From Spirosoma sp. 48-14 (GTDB lineage Bacteria; Bacteroidota; Bacteroidia; Cytophagales; Spirosomataceae), in NCBI RefSeq assembly GCF_001898575.1, contig NZ_MKUD01000070.1, positions 62,001-126,000 on the forward strand: a stretch of DNA of 64,000 nt, read 5' to 3'. Both the position numbers and the translations under genes were made by a program. The notes under the pieces were generated by a model, which saw only the letters and a program-made list of their open reading frames with translations, had not been told where the DNA came from and did no database searches. Positions 1 through 8,072 of the stretch are shown one piece after another; the first letter of the stretch is position 1; every line of letters begins with the position of its first letter.

Positions 1-178
1 GGCAGGTATGGGTGTTTCGGTGATGCCTCAGACTATGATTCCTGCTGATTTGCAGGCTATTGATGCGACGTTGTTGCCTAAATTGGCTGATACGCATGTG
101 TCGTTAATCAAACACATGGCCAATAATGCGGCTATCAATACGCTGGAAGAGTTTGTGCTTCGGCGACTTAAACACTGA
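1..178 (+). CDS. LysR-type transcriptional regulator, C-terminal end (partial)
   Basis: The reading frame is open from base 2 to a TGA at 176-178, giving the last 58 residues of a protein whose 5' part lies outside the window. The stretch AGMGVSVMPQ followed about ten residues later by an L-P segment matches the end of the LysR substrate-binding fold, where a glycine-rich loop precedes the last strand and helix. This domain senses a small effector and controls the N-terminal DNA-binding domain. The ending NTLEEFVLRRLKH resembles the usual amphipathic last helix. The effector and target genes cannot be read from this piece. Assignment rests on a short segment, so confidence is moderate. Confidence 0.6.
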   Translation, partial: AGMGVSVMPQTMIPADLQAIDATLLPKLADTHVSLIKHMANNAAINTLEEFVLRRLKH

Positions 179-194
179 ATTGATGAAAAGGTAT

Positions 195-258
195 TTCGAC
201 AGGATTAACAGGATTTGCATGATTTTTAAATCGTGTGAATCCTGTGAATCCTGTCGAA
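195..258. repeat. Imperfect inverted repeat of the CAGGATT family
   Basis: Arms 195-225 and 228-258 pair at 27 of 31 positions with a 2-nt loop. The element ends 3 nt beyond the stop codon of the minus-strand FG-GAP gene and lies after the LysR tail, so it could end both transcripts. It is built from tandem ACAGGATT units and resembles the hairpin at 4533-4607. Confidence 0.7.
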
Positions 259-261
259 CTT

Positions 262-1524
262 TTACTTCTTAATCTTGTTCTCAAGCAGGAAAACCCCGTT
301 TTTGTTCGATACGATAATGTCGGGTTTCCGGTCGCCATTCATGTCGTGAACCGTAACGTTCAGGCCCGAACCTGAATCGGTATCAATGATGTGCTCTTTG
401 TAGTACGGCTCTTTACCGGGCGTAAACTCAAACCACATCAGAATGGCCGGGTCGCTGTCGCCGGGGTCACGGCCGTGGTGCGCCAGAAAACGCTTGCCCG
501 TAATATAATCCTTCCGGCCATCGCCATTCAGGTCGGCCATGATCGACGAGTGGGTTTGAGCGGTTGTGTTGCTCATCAGGTGCGTCTTGAAGTTGATCTG
601 ACCCTGCTCATCGGTGATTTGTTCGTGCCACCACACACCTAACGCGTGTGCCGATGCACTCACTACATCATTTTTGCCGTCGCCGTTTACATCCAGTACC
701 TGCATGTGCGAACAGGGCTCGCCCAGATTGGCCGGATGAAAGACCCAGTTGCCTGATTTTTTGTCGGCCGTTCCTTCAAACCAGCCTTCCCGAATCACCA
801 CATCATTGAAACCGTCCTTGTTAATGTCGCCGAAGCCGATGCCGTGTGAGAAAATTTCGGTGCCAGGTACGTTTTCTTTGCTGAGCGGATAGCGTATCCA
901 TTCTGTTTCGCCGGGTTTCGAGGGCGCTTTCAGCCACACAATCTGCTTTTTGTCCTTATCACCACAAAGGATGTCGAGCCGCCCGTCGCCGTCGATGTCA
1001 ATAAAACCGGGCGACTCGTTGGCAATCCCCATCGAGTTGGCCAGCATGTGTTTCTTCCATTCGCCCGGCGTGGATTCGCCCGGTGCATTGTTCTTCGGAT
1101 TTTCGAACCAGAAGCCGGGCTTGCCGGGGAAGTCGATAATGACCACATCGTCCCAGCCATCCTGATTGACATCCATGCCCATATTCAGAAACGAATCACT
1201 GTACTCTTTACGCGGATCGTACGAGCGCGAAGGGGCCATTTCGTGACGGGTCCAGTTGGGGGCTTCGAACCAGTAATAGCCGGCTACAATGTCCATTTTG
1301 CCGTCTTTGTTCAGGTCGGCCACGGCAGCCCCCTCCGAGATGAAGTCGCGGGTAAGTGTCGTTTTTTTGAAATTACCTTCGGGAACGACTGGCTTGGTAG
1401 CTCGCTCGGTGCTGGTAGCTGCAGCCTGTTGCTCCCGAACCTTCATTAAGGTCTTATCCTGACTGTAAGCCGTAGTGAGCCAGCAGGCTAGTATGGTTCC
1501 ACTCAGTATGATTTTTGTTTTCAT
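262..1524 (-). CDS. Secreted FG-GAP/VCBS repeat protein
   Basis: The 420-residue product starts with a typical signal peptide (MKTKIILSGTILACWLTTAYSQ). I chose this ATG over one 60 nt upstream because the upstream stretch lies in an inverted repeat and would bury the signal. The mature part has seven calcium-binding-type FG-GAP/VCBS loops with the D-x-N/D-x-D-G pattern (for example ADLNKDGKMDIV, IDIDGDGRLDIL, LDVNGDGKNDVV). This predicts an extracytoplasmic seven-bladed beta-propeller. Such proteins commonly bind carbohydrate or partner proteins; no catalytic motif is visible. It is the last gene of a same-strand run with the copper/propeller fusion and the DUF1080 protein, which suggests joint use in extracellular sugar metabolism (inference). 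Confidence 0.85.
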   Translation of the reverse strand: MKTKIILSGTILACWLTTAYSQDKTLMKVREQQAAATSTERATKPVVPEGNFKKTTLTRDFISEGAAVADLNKDGKMDIVAGYYWFEAPNWTRHEMAPSRSYDPRKEYSDSFLNMGMDVNQDGWDDVVIIDFPGKPGFWFENPKNNAPGESTPGEWKKHMLANSMGIANESPGFIDIDGDGRLDILCGDKDKKQIVWLKAPSKPGETEWIRYPLSKENVPGTEIFSHGIGFGDINKDGFNDVVIREGWFEGTADKKSGNWVFHPANLGEPCSHMQVLDVNGDGKNDVVSASAHALGVWWHEQITDEQGQINFKTHLMSNTTAQTHSSIMADLNGDGRKDYITGKRFLAHHGRDPGDSDPAILMWFEFTPGKEPYYKEHIIDTDSGSGLNVTVHDMNGDRKPDIIVSNKNGVFLLENKIKK

Positions 1525-1545
1525 AAGTTCATCGGTTATAGACCA

Positions 1546-1609
1546 CAGATTTTTATGATTCTTATGATTTACGCAGATCATCATTAATCATAAGAATCAT
1601 AACGATCTG
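1546..1609. repeat. Inverted repeat between FG-GAP gene and copper/propeller gene
   Basis: Arms 1546-1569 and 1586-1609 match at 22 of 24 positions around a 16-nt loop. It lies 34 nt past the stop of the upstream minus-strand gene and just upstream of the start of the FG-GAP gene. There is no U-run after the stem on the minus strand, so it is not a textbook intrinsic terminator. Confidence 0.7.
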
Positions 1610-1643
1610 TTGGGGACTCCCGTGCGGGTCTGTTGGTCTTAAA

Positions 1644-4517
1644 TTATTCACCCAATACTTTGGCAATCAATGTCTGAATTTCGTGATTTTCGTGCGAATG
1701 CTCCAGTTTACCAACACGGTCGTTGAACTCTTTCAGTAGCTTTTTCGAGTCGTCGGTATTGATGGCTCCGATTCGCTGAATCATGTAGTTCAGATGCTTT
1801 GGCATTTTCGACTTCTGGGCCAGATCCAGCGCCCGTTTCATGTCGACAGCAGCCAGCGGCTCGGTAGCGTACCACAGCATAAGTGGTTGGTTATGGTCGT
1901 CTTTATCCTGCGCCTTTTGCACGAGGGCATCCAGTACATCCCACCGCTGACCCGGATCAATTCGCCCCATTGCCGAAGCCAGATACAGTCGGACCATTGC
2001 CGAATTGTCGTTTTGCGCCATGGTAGCAAACTGTTTCAGGGTTTCGGGTGAAACAGTTTTGTCTTCGGCTAGCAACTGGATGGCCCAACTCCGTACATAC
2101 TCGTTTTCGTTCGAAAGCAGGTCGTTCAGATCTTTGTCGGTTAGCCCCTGCGTAACGTGTAAGGCCCAGAGTGCCCGTAGTTTACGGGTTGCGTCGGGGT
2201 TTTGGGCCAGAATCTCTTTCAGCGCCTTATGGACTTTTTTGTTCGGACCACGCTCCTGCAAAATGGTCCGGGCCTGCCGCACATACCAGTCGTTCGGGTT
2301 CAGTTGCGCCTTTACCAGTTCCATATCCGACGCCTTCCGTAAATCGACCTGCACCCATTTGTCATTCTCGTGGCTGAGCTTGAAAATCCGGCCCATCGTT
2401 TTGTCATGCACGTCGGGATTGGAGCTGTGGCATTGGTTTTTGTCGTACCAGTCGATCACCCAGACCGAGCCGCTGGCATCGTATTTAAAGTTGAGCCACT
2501 GCGACCACGAATCATTCATGACAATAAAATCGGGCTTGTGCGACACCGCATAACCAGTTCCCGAACGGGCCGGATGGTCTCTGTTGAACCGGGCTCCGTT
2601 GATGTTGTTCATGAAAATATCGTTGCGGTACTCCTGTGGCCAGCTATTGCCGAGGTAGATCATGGCACCCGAATGAGCGTGACCGCCACCCGCCGAGGCC
2701 GACCGGAAATTGCCCGCATGAGGGCCACGCTCACCTACCCAGTGTACGTGGTCGGCGTGGGTTTTGATGTCGTCGTAAGTGTAGGGGTTGAAATGTTTTC
2801 CGGCCTGTCGCTGGTAACGTCCGCCCTGAATCATGTGGTACATGTGCGGAATCACGCAGGCCGTTATGAACGCATGACCGTAATCGTTGAAATCGAGTCC
2901 CCAGGGGTTGCTGGTTCCTTCGGCAAAGAGTTCGAACTTGTGTGTGGTTGGATGATACCGCCAGACCCCCGCATTCAGTTTGGTCCGTTCCGAATCAGGG
3001 GCACCTGGCTTGCCAACGTTGGAGTGCGTAAACACACCGTGGGTACCATACAGCCAGCCATCTGGACCCCAACGCAGACTGTTGAGTGTTTCGTGGGTGT
3101 CTTCAAGGCCCCAGCCATCGAGCAGTTTTTGGGGTGGCCCCAGCGGTTTGTCGGTTTTGAAATCGGCCGGGATAAAGAGCAGGTACGGAGCCGCTCCGAC
3201 CCACACACCACCCATACCAACTTCCATACCACTGACCAGATTCAGGCCTTCGATGAACACTTTCTTGCTGTCGAGCGTGCCGTCGCCGTTGGTATCTTCA
3301 AAGATGAAAATCTTGTCGCGGCCCTGGCCTTCGGGAGCTGGAACGGGATAGGTGTGCGATTCGACCACCCAAAGCCGCCCGCGCCAGTCGACGGTAAAGC
3401 AAATCGGCTTCACAATGTCGGGTTCAGAAGCGGCCAGGGTCATTTTAAAGCCATTGGGCAGTGTCATGGCCTGAGCCGCTTTGACGCCCGAAAGTCCCGC
3501 GTTCAGGACCGGATCGAGCGGAGGTAGAATAATAATGTCTTTCTGTTTCAGCTCATTAGGAAACGTTGGACGAGTGGCATAAAACTGGAAATCATCGAAA
3601 TTGATGTGCGCCCACTTGTCATGCGGAATGTACGGAATCTGCGAAATTCCCGTTTCGTTGTCGATGATACGGATGTAAATGTCCTGATTCAGATACGGTT
3701 GCAGATCAACCACAACGGGCTGAAGCGTGGCGCGGCCTTGTCCGGTGCTGTGAAAAATAACCTTGTTGGTGCTGGCCTGTACAAGTTCGACGCGGGTATC
3801 CTGCAACGCTCCTCCCGACACTTTGAAGGCAGCAAAGGGCTGCGTGACTGTAAAGGGAACAGACGTTAAGGTGCCTGTTTGTTTGGCATTGGCCGTGCCG
3901 CCACTACTCAGAAAATACTTCCCATCGAAGCCGATGTGCATGTCTTTTTCATGAACGGGCGAGGGGTCATCCTGTCCGACAACCGGGTTGCTAAACGCAT
4001 TGCCAGTCGCGGTCCAGTCTTTCAGCGTGCCCGTTTCAAAATTCAGGTTGAGTGGCTGACCGTTCTTCATGGGTGTCTGACCGGCAACAGTGGCATCGTT
4101 GACTGAACCTTCAACCACCTCGAAATTACCGACCATACCAGCCGCCCGGTGGCCCGGAACAGTACAGTAATAGGTGTCGTTTTTGTCGGCTTTGAAGGTG
4201 ATACTGGCTTTGGTTCCCTTTTCCTGTAGCGTCTTGCTCTTAATGCCCAGCTTTTCGAGAGCAATATCGTGGGTCATCAACTCGCCATTGGTGATCGTAA
4301 TGCGGACCCGGTCGCCTTTGTTGGCTTTCAGAGTTGGGTTACGGGCACCGTCCTTGGCGAAAAAGCCCAGCATAGTGGCTTCCAATGCATACTCCCGGTC
4401 GACTTTTGCCGTGTCTGGAGCCGCGGATTTGGTTTTGGGCGATTGGGCTAAAACAAGTGTTGCGGGTAGTAAGAAGGCCGCAACCGCTGAAGGTATACGA
4501 TAACGGAAGTTAGGCAT
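1644..4517 (-). CDS. Blue-copper domain / PQQ-type beta-propeller / HEAT-repeat fusion
   Basis: This is a 957-residue secreted protein with a signal peptide (about 1-24). Residues 40-136 form a plastocyanin/azurin-like domain with a complete type 1 copper ligand set: His83, Cys118, His123 and Met128 (in TYYCTVPGHRAAGM). A carbohydrate-binding-like beta-sandwich follows (about 155-310). Next comes a propeller of the putative membrane-bound dehydrogenase family common in Planctomycetes and Verrucomicrobia (about 345-720; GRLWVVESHTYP, WGPDGWLYGTHGVF). HEAT-like helices form the end (about 750-957). Many relatives carry a C-terminal cytochrome c; I find no CxxCH here, so the copper domain may take the electron-acceptor role (inference). 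The substrate is probably a sugar or polyol. It is followed by the FG-GAP gene and preceded by the DUF1080 gene on the same strand. Confidence 0.85.
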   Translation of the reverse strand: MPNFRYRIPSAVAAFLLPATLVLAQSPKTKSAAPDTAKVDREYALEATMLGFFAKDGARNPTLKANKGDRVRITITNGELMTHDIALEKLGIKSKTLQEKGTKASITFKADKNDTYYCTVPGHRAAGMVGNFEVVEGSVNDATVAGQTPMKNGQPLNLNFETGTLKDWTATGNAFSNPVVGQDDPSPVHEKDMHIGFDGKYFLSSGGTANAKQTGTLTSVPFTVTQPFAAFKVSGGALQDTRVELVQASTNKVIFHSTGQGRATLQPVVVDLQPYLNQDIYIRIIDNETGISQIPYIPHDKWAHINFDDFQFYATRPTFPNELKQKDIIILPPLDPVLNAGLSGVKAAQAMTLPNGFKMTLAASEPDIVKPICFTVDWRGRLWVVESHTYPVPAPEGQGRDKIFIFEDTNGDGTLDSKKVFIEGLNLVSGMEVGMGGVWVGAAPYLLFIPADFKTDKPLGPPQKLLDGWGLEDTHETLNSLRWGPDGWLYGTHGVFTHSNVGKPGAPDSERTKLNAGVWRYHPTTHKFELFAEGTSNPWGLDFNDYGHAFITACVIPHMYHMIQGGRYQRQAGKHFNPYTYDDIKTHADHVHWVGERGPHAGNFRSASAGGGHAHSGAMIYLGNSWPQEYRNDIFMNNINGARFNRDHPARSGTGYAVSHKPDFIVMNDSWSQWLNFKYDASGSVWVIDWYDKNQCHSSNPDVHDKTMGRIFKLSHENDKWVQVDLRKASDMELVKAQLNPNDWYVRQARTILQERGPNKKVHKALKEILAQNPDATRKLRALWALHVTQGLTDKDLNDLLSNENEYVRSWAIQLLAEDKTVSPETLKQFATMAQNDNSAMVRLYLASAMGRIDPGQRWDVLDALVQKAQDKDDHNQPLMLWYATEPLAAVDMKRALDLAQKSKMPKHLNYMIQRIGAINTDDSKKLLKEFNDRVGKLEHSHENHEIQTLIAKVLGE

Positions 4518-4532
4518 AGGAATAGATTTTTG

Positions 4533-4607
4533 TTTCTGACATGATTTACAGGATTGACATGATTTTCAGTCAACAAATCATGTCAATCCTGTAAATCATG
4601 TCAGAAA
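4533..4607. repeat. Perfect 33-bp inverted repeat, CAGGATT family
   Basis: Arms 4533-4565 and 4575-4607 are exact reverse complements with a 9-nt loop. The stem begins 5 nt after the stop of the minus-strand DUF1080 gene and ends 15 nt before the start codon of the next gene, so it forms most of that gene's upstream region. It shares the ACAGGATT-based motif with the element at 195-258. No U-tract follows. Confidence 0.9.
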
Positions 4608-4612
4608 GAACA

Positions 4613-5302
4613 TTACAACTCGTTTATGGTCAGATCTCTAAATTCAACCTGGGCGACACCACCGCTGTGAATTTGAACGGCAATGACGCCCTTGTTCGGA
4701 ATTTTACTGTCCTGCTCTGTATAGTCACAGGTTTTGACACCGTTGATGTATAATTCATGGTGGTTGCCTTTGCAGCGGATGATGTAGCTGTTCCAGCCAT
4801 CTTCTTTCAGCAGGTGTTTGAGCGTTCGCAGATCACCACCAACCAGTTTTTCCCGACGGTGTTCATCGTACAGATCGCCCCAGAAACCATTGCCAATATC
4901 GGCCTGGTACCCAATGATTTTTTTGCCCTCAATAATCGACCGATACTGAATGCCACTGTTGATCATCCCCGTTTTAGGATCGCCGTAAAGCCGAAACAGA
5001 CAACGGAATTCAAAATCACCATACTCTTTTAGGGTATGCAGGTAGGTATTTTCCGGTATCTTGTTAACCCCATCGCCACTATGAATCACGCTGTCTTTCA
5101 CCGACCACCAACTCGCCTGTGCCGGGTCAACGGTTTTCCAGCCGTTCAGTGTCTTTCCATCAAACAATGAAACCGCCTTGACGCTCGACTGGGCGAAAAG
5201 TGAACATGTACTGATAATCAGTAGTACCAAGGTACTCAATGTGGTCTGAAACGGCCTGGATAAATCTTGCGCAAAAAAACGATGTGGCCCGTTTGCGTTC
5301 AT
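4613..5302 (-). CDS. DUF1080 (3-keto-disaccharide hydrolase-like) secreted protein
   Basis: The 229-residue product has an extended signal region (hydrophobic core LSTLVLLIISTCSLFAQ, about 22-38) and then one complete DUF1080 domain. Visible hallmarks are SLFDGKTLNGWK at the start, a mid-domain GDFEFRCLFRL strand and GMINSGIQYR. This concanavalin-like fold occurs in secreted proteins of Bacteroidota and Planctomycetes, and some members cleave 3-keto-glycosides. The neighbouring propeller dehydrogenase-like gene fits an oxidise-then-hydrolyse sugar route (inference). The first ATG is used; no better internal start exists before the hydrophobic core. A 33-bp hairpin follows its stop directly. 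Confidence 0.85.
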   Translation of the reverse strand: MNANGPHRFFAQDLSRPFQTTLSTLVLLIISTCSLFAQSSVKAVSLFDGKTLNGWKTVDPAQASWWSVKDSVIHSGDGVNKIPENTYLHTLKEYGDFEFRCLFRLYGDPKTGMINSGIQYRSIIEGKKIIGYQADIGNGFWGDLYDEHRREKLVGGDLRTLKHLLKEDGWNSYIIRCKGNHHELYINGVKTCDYTEQDSKIPNKGVIAVQIHSGGVAQVEFRDLTINEL

Positions 5303-5500
5303 GCTGTCGAGGTTTACGTACTGGTTGACTTACTAAAGCAACCAATGCGGGTAAAACTCCCCATGTAGACGCAAGAAAATGATTGAATCCGTTAATCGAT
5401 TAAGCTCAGTTGGAACTAGTTACGCACATCGTAAAATACATCAGGTACTTCCCTGGGTAGTGATTGAATCGGCCTCTATAGAGTACTTTTTTGTAAACGG

Positions 5501-5564
5501 CGAGGACGCAAAGACGCTAAAGCTAAACGTTTGATGTATAGCTCTTAGCGTCTTTGCGTCCTCG
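5501..5564. terminator. Perfect 20-bp hairpin after the ferritin-like operon
   Basis: Arms 5501-5520 and 5545-5564 are exact reverse complements of the AGGACGCAAAGACGC type, a motif widespread as an intergenic repeat in bacteria. It lies 32 nt after the stop of the minus-strand ferritin-like gene. The rest of 5303-5596 shows no gene. Confidence 0.7.
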
Positions 5565-5596
5565 TGGTTGACTTGAATTGGGCTATTGTGAAACCA

Positions 5597-6397
5597 TTAA
5601 GTCAGGAAAGGCTTCACAATCTCCAGCACTTCTTCTTTGGTAAGTGGCTCGTCGTAGGCTTCGGTAATGCCTTCCAGCGGTACCAGACCATTCAGAATAC
5701 CCGCCAGATTGATGTTCTTCTGGGTTACATTGTCTTCGCCCTTGTAGACCATAGCGCCTACGGCTGGTGGTAAACCGGATGGGCTAGCCAGTGGAATCCA
5801 GCCTTTCTGACCGCGCAGGAACCGAATCCGGGCTGCATGGGTAGCTTCGGTCGAGTGAATCTGCAAAGCGGTTTCCAGAATTGGTTTGGCGTTCATCAGG
5901 TTTGGAGCCTGTCCTTTATAGGCCCGTACGCCCGTATCTTCAAATGCCTGCGAAACGGCAGCAAAGGTCTGGAAATTACTGAACACATCCGGAAACATCC
6001 CTTTAGCCGTAAAATCAAACTTCGGCTCCGAAATGGCTTTAGGCCCCAGTACACTTTTCAGCAGTTTAACGTGGAGTTCTTCGTGCCGACGAATTAGTTC
6101 AAACGCAGGTTTGTACTGCGAAGGAATCATGGTCAGGTTGTTGCCGATGTCGTAAAAACGATATTCGAGATATTCCAGTGTAAGGGCGAAGTTGAGCACA
6201 TCCACAACATTGTCGGGGAGCATCATACCCTGTCCGTAGGCTTTATTGAGTGCCGAGGCCAGAATGGTTGGTGCGGCAACAGCCACTGTCTTTTTGGTCA
6301 ATGCACTAAATAGTCCGCGACGGGAAACGTGTTCCATCCGTCCGATAAAGTCGCCATCAACCTGTTCGAGTTCGTTGAATAGATTTTGTAAGTTCAT
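5597..6397 (-). CDS. Ferritin-like domain protein, Tat-type leader
   Basis: The 266-residue protein belongs to the ferritin-like (Ferritin_2, desiccation-related) family. The leader has a long n-region and a twin-arginine motif (SRRGLFSA, Arg26-Arg27) followed by a hydrophobic stretch ending ALNKAYGQ, which suggests folded export by the Tat system. The mature part is a predicted four-helix bundle with carboxylate/histidine pairs (LTLEYLEYRFYD, RRHEELHVKLL, STEATHAARIRFL) in the ExxH spacing of di-metal sites. Function in this family is poorly known; metal storage or oxidative protection is an inference. It begins 14 nt after the stop of the related upstream gene, so the two form an operon and may make a hetero-oligomer. 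Confidence 0.85.
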   Translation of the reverse strand: MNLQNLFNELEQVDGDFIGRMEHVSRRGLFSALTKKTVAVAAPTILASALNKAYGQGMMLPDNVVDVLNFALTLEYLEYRFYDIGNNLTMIPSQYKPAFELIRRHEELHVKLLKSVLGPKAISEPKFDFTAKGMFPDVFSNFQTFAAVSQAFEDTGVRAYKGQAPNLMNAKPILETALQIHSTEATHAARIRFLRGQKGWIPLASPSGLPPAVGAMVYKGEDNVTQKNINLAGILNGLVPLEGITEAYDEPLTKEEVLEIVKPFLT

Positions 6398-6411
6398 GAG
6401 CTTAACTGGGT

Positions 6412-7137
6412 TTAGGCGACGGCTGTCGGCAGATTACGACCATCGATTTTTTCAAGGATATATTTTTGCGCTTTGGGCAGTACTTCTGAAGGCTCCATTT
6501 TGATGAATAACCCGTCCATCACGATGTTTTCGCCCGAGAAAGCCGTTTGGTTCATGTATTCCATTTCGCGGATGATGGCTACGTGCCGGGCTTCGAGCGA
6601 AACAATTTTCCCCGCTACTTTCAGGTTTTGGGGATCGGTCAGGTATTTACCACCACCTGTATACGCTGCCGTACCTACTTCGGCAAACATGCGCGAGGCC
6701 TCCATGACGTCGGTACGCTGGCGGAAGTTGATGCTGCTGAAATCGAAGGTTAGATCGGGTATACCGGCACCACCCAGAGCCGTCCGGTAAAAGGCCCGGT
6801 GCGTAACCTCATGGTTACGTAGATCCTGGAACAACTGCATTTCCATAGCAGTCATGCCCGAATAAGGATTCGCCAGCACCATCTGGTAAAAAGTGGCTTC
6901 AAGCTGTTCCAGAACGAAGGCATAGTTTAGGATGCCCAGATCACCGCCGGGAAGTGTAATGACGTCGCCCGGTGCCGCAGCCCGTGCCCCATTGGGACTT
7001 ACTTGAAGATCCGCTGTGGAGCAGGCCGTCAGAATACCACCGGTGACCGCTGCGGCTCCGACAGTTCGCAAAAACGATCGCCGTTGAACGGAAGCCGTCT
7101 CGGGCGCAGTCTGCGTAGGATTGTGCATGTTTTTCAT
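6412..7137 (-). CDS. Ferritin-like protein with Tat lipoprotein leader
   Basis: The 241-residue protein starts with a clear Tat signal (QRRSFLRTVGAAAVTGG, Arg19-Arg20) directly followed by a lipobox-like ILTAC with Cys39, so it is predicted to be exported folded and lipid-anchored. The mature part is a Ferritin_2-type helix bundle with Glu/His pairs (VLEQLEATFYQM, RNHEVTHRAFY, SLEARHVAIIREM). It is first in an operon with the second ferritin-like gene (14 nt apart). The two products share architecture but only limited sequence, so they may assemble together. A periplasmic iron or peroxide role is inferred, not shown. Confidence 0.85.
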   Translation of the reverse strand: MKNMHNPTQTAPETASVQRRSFLRTVGAAAVTGGILTACSTADLQVSPNGARAAAPGDVITLPGGDLGILNYAFVLEQLEATFYQMVLANPYSGMTAMEMQLFQDLRNHEVTHRAFYRTALGGAGIPDLTFDFSSINFRQRTDVMEASRMFAEVGTAAYTGGGKYLTDPQNLKVAGKIVSLEARHVAIIREMEYMNQTAFSGENIVMDGLFIKMEPSEVLPKAQKYILEKIDGRNLPTAVA

Positions 7138-7444
7138 TGAGTAAATAAATAAGTGTTCGTACTGCTGGACTTACACCAATTCGGGCTAACAGGTTATGCA
7201 AAGTGAGGAAATGGGACTTTTCAGCAAGCGGTGGGATGAGTTGAAACAAGGTCGGATAAATCCTGACTGACGGGCCATTACCTCACTATTTTTCGGTGAA
7301 ACTCTAGGCAGAGGGTTGTTAATGTACTAAGTACCCATCATACTATGATTTGTACGTAATAATTAGCTATAAGACTATTGGATCAGTAGATTTTGGCTAA
7401 TTTTACAGAGTTGCTTTATGCCAACATTAACTGAAGAATAACGT
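7138..7444. other. Divergent intergenic region with a 7-codon upstream frame
   Basis: About 300 bases separate the divergent ferritin-like operon and the response regulator, so promoters for both should lie here; I cannot place them with confidence. A tiny frame (ATG 7418 to TAA 7441, MPTLTEE) ends 3 nt before the regulator's ATG and could be a leader peptide or chance. Nothing else is evident. Confidence 0.4.
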
Positions 7445-7903
7445 ATGCGGCAAAACTTCAAACGGGCCAAAGTGCTGGTGATTGATGATAGTTCAGATCA
7501 TTGGCTATTAATTAAAAAGGCCATGCAACACTGTCTTCCTGAGGTGACGCTTGTGCACGTGAGTAGCGTACAGGAAACACTTGAGCTACTTCAGGAGTGG
7601 AATACGCAGGAATGGGAACTACCTCAACTGATTTTGCAGGATTTGTACCTTCCAACTCGTGAAGCCGGGTGGCAGCTATTGAATCAAATTAAGGCAATGT
7701 CTACGACCGTAAGTCTGATACCGTTGATTATGTTCAGTTCATCCAACGACCATCTCGATGTTGAGGAGGCCTACCACGCAGGTGTTTCTTCGTATTTGGT
7801 TAAGCCCATTGATTACACGGACTGGGTTGCTTATTTCAACGAATTACGAGCCTATTGGTGGGAAACCGTTACGCTGCCTCCCGTTCAGTTTTCGATCTAT
7901 TAA
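7445..7903 (+). CDS. Single-domain response regulator (CheY/Rcp-like)
   Basis: The 152-residue product is a lone receiver domain. Acidic Asp14-Asp15 (VLVIDDSS), phosphoacceptor Asp66 (LILQDLYLP), the hydroxyl residue at Ser98 (IMFSSSN) and Lys120 in LVKPID are all present, so it should be phosphorylatable. There is no output domain, and the length with an extended beta3-alpha3 loop resembles Rcp1-type regulators that work with phytochrome-like or hybrid kinases. No kinase gene is adjacent, so the partner is elsewhere, possibly a hybrid kinase such as the one at the end of this window. It stands alone on the plus strand. Confidence 0.9.
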   Translation: MRQNFKRAKVLVIDDSSDHWLLIKKAMQHCLPEVTLVHVSSVQETLELLQEWNTQEWELPQLILQDLYLPTREAGWQLLNQIKAMSTTVSLIPLIMFSSSNDHLDVEEAYHAGVSSYLVKPIDYTDWVAYFNELRAYWWETVTLPPVQFSIY

Positions 7904-7917
7904 ACGGACGGCAGATC

Positions 7918-7943
7918 GTAAAGTCATTAAAAAAATGATTTAC
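7918..7943 (+). terminator. Short hairpin after the response regulator
   Basis: A 10-bp stem with one bulged G (7918-7928 with 7934-7943) sits 14 nt after the stop codon. It lacks a clear U-run and is a weak candidate terminator. Confidence 0.35.
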
Positions 7944-8072
7944 TCTGCAGGGGGCGTCATTGAATGGGGGAAAAGAAGTTTTGGGATGGGTTGGGCGAGC
8001 GTGGGTAGAATTTAGCCGTATTCTGTATTTTCGTTATCAGCAGACTTCGCCATTCTCCTACGCCTTATTTTC

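Noticed and set aside
2370-3527. 385-codon open frame on the plus strand
   Set aside because: It runs antisense through the copper/propeller gene, has no domain pattern or signal, and arises from the codon bias of the real gene.
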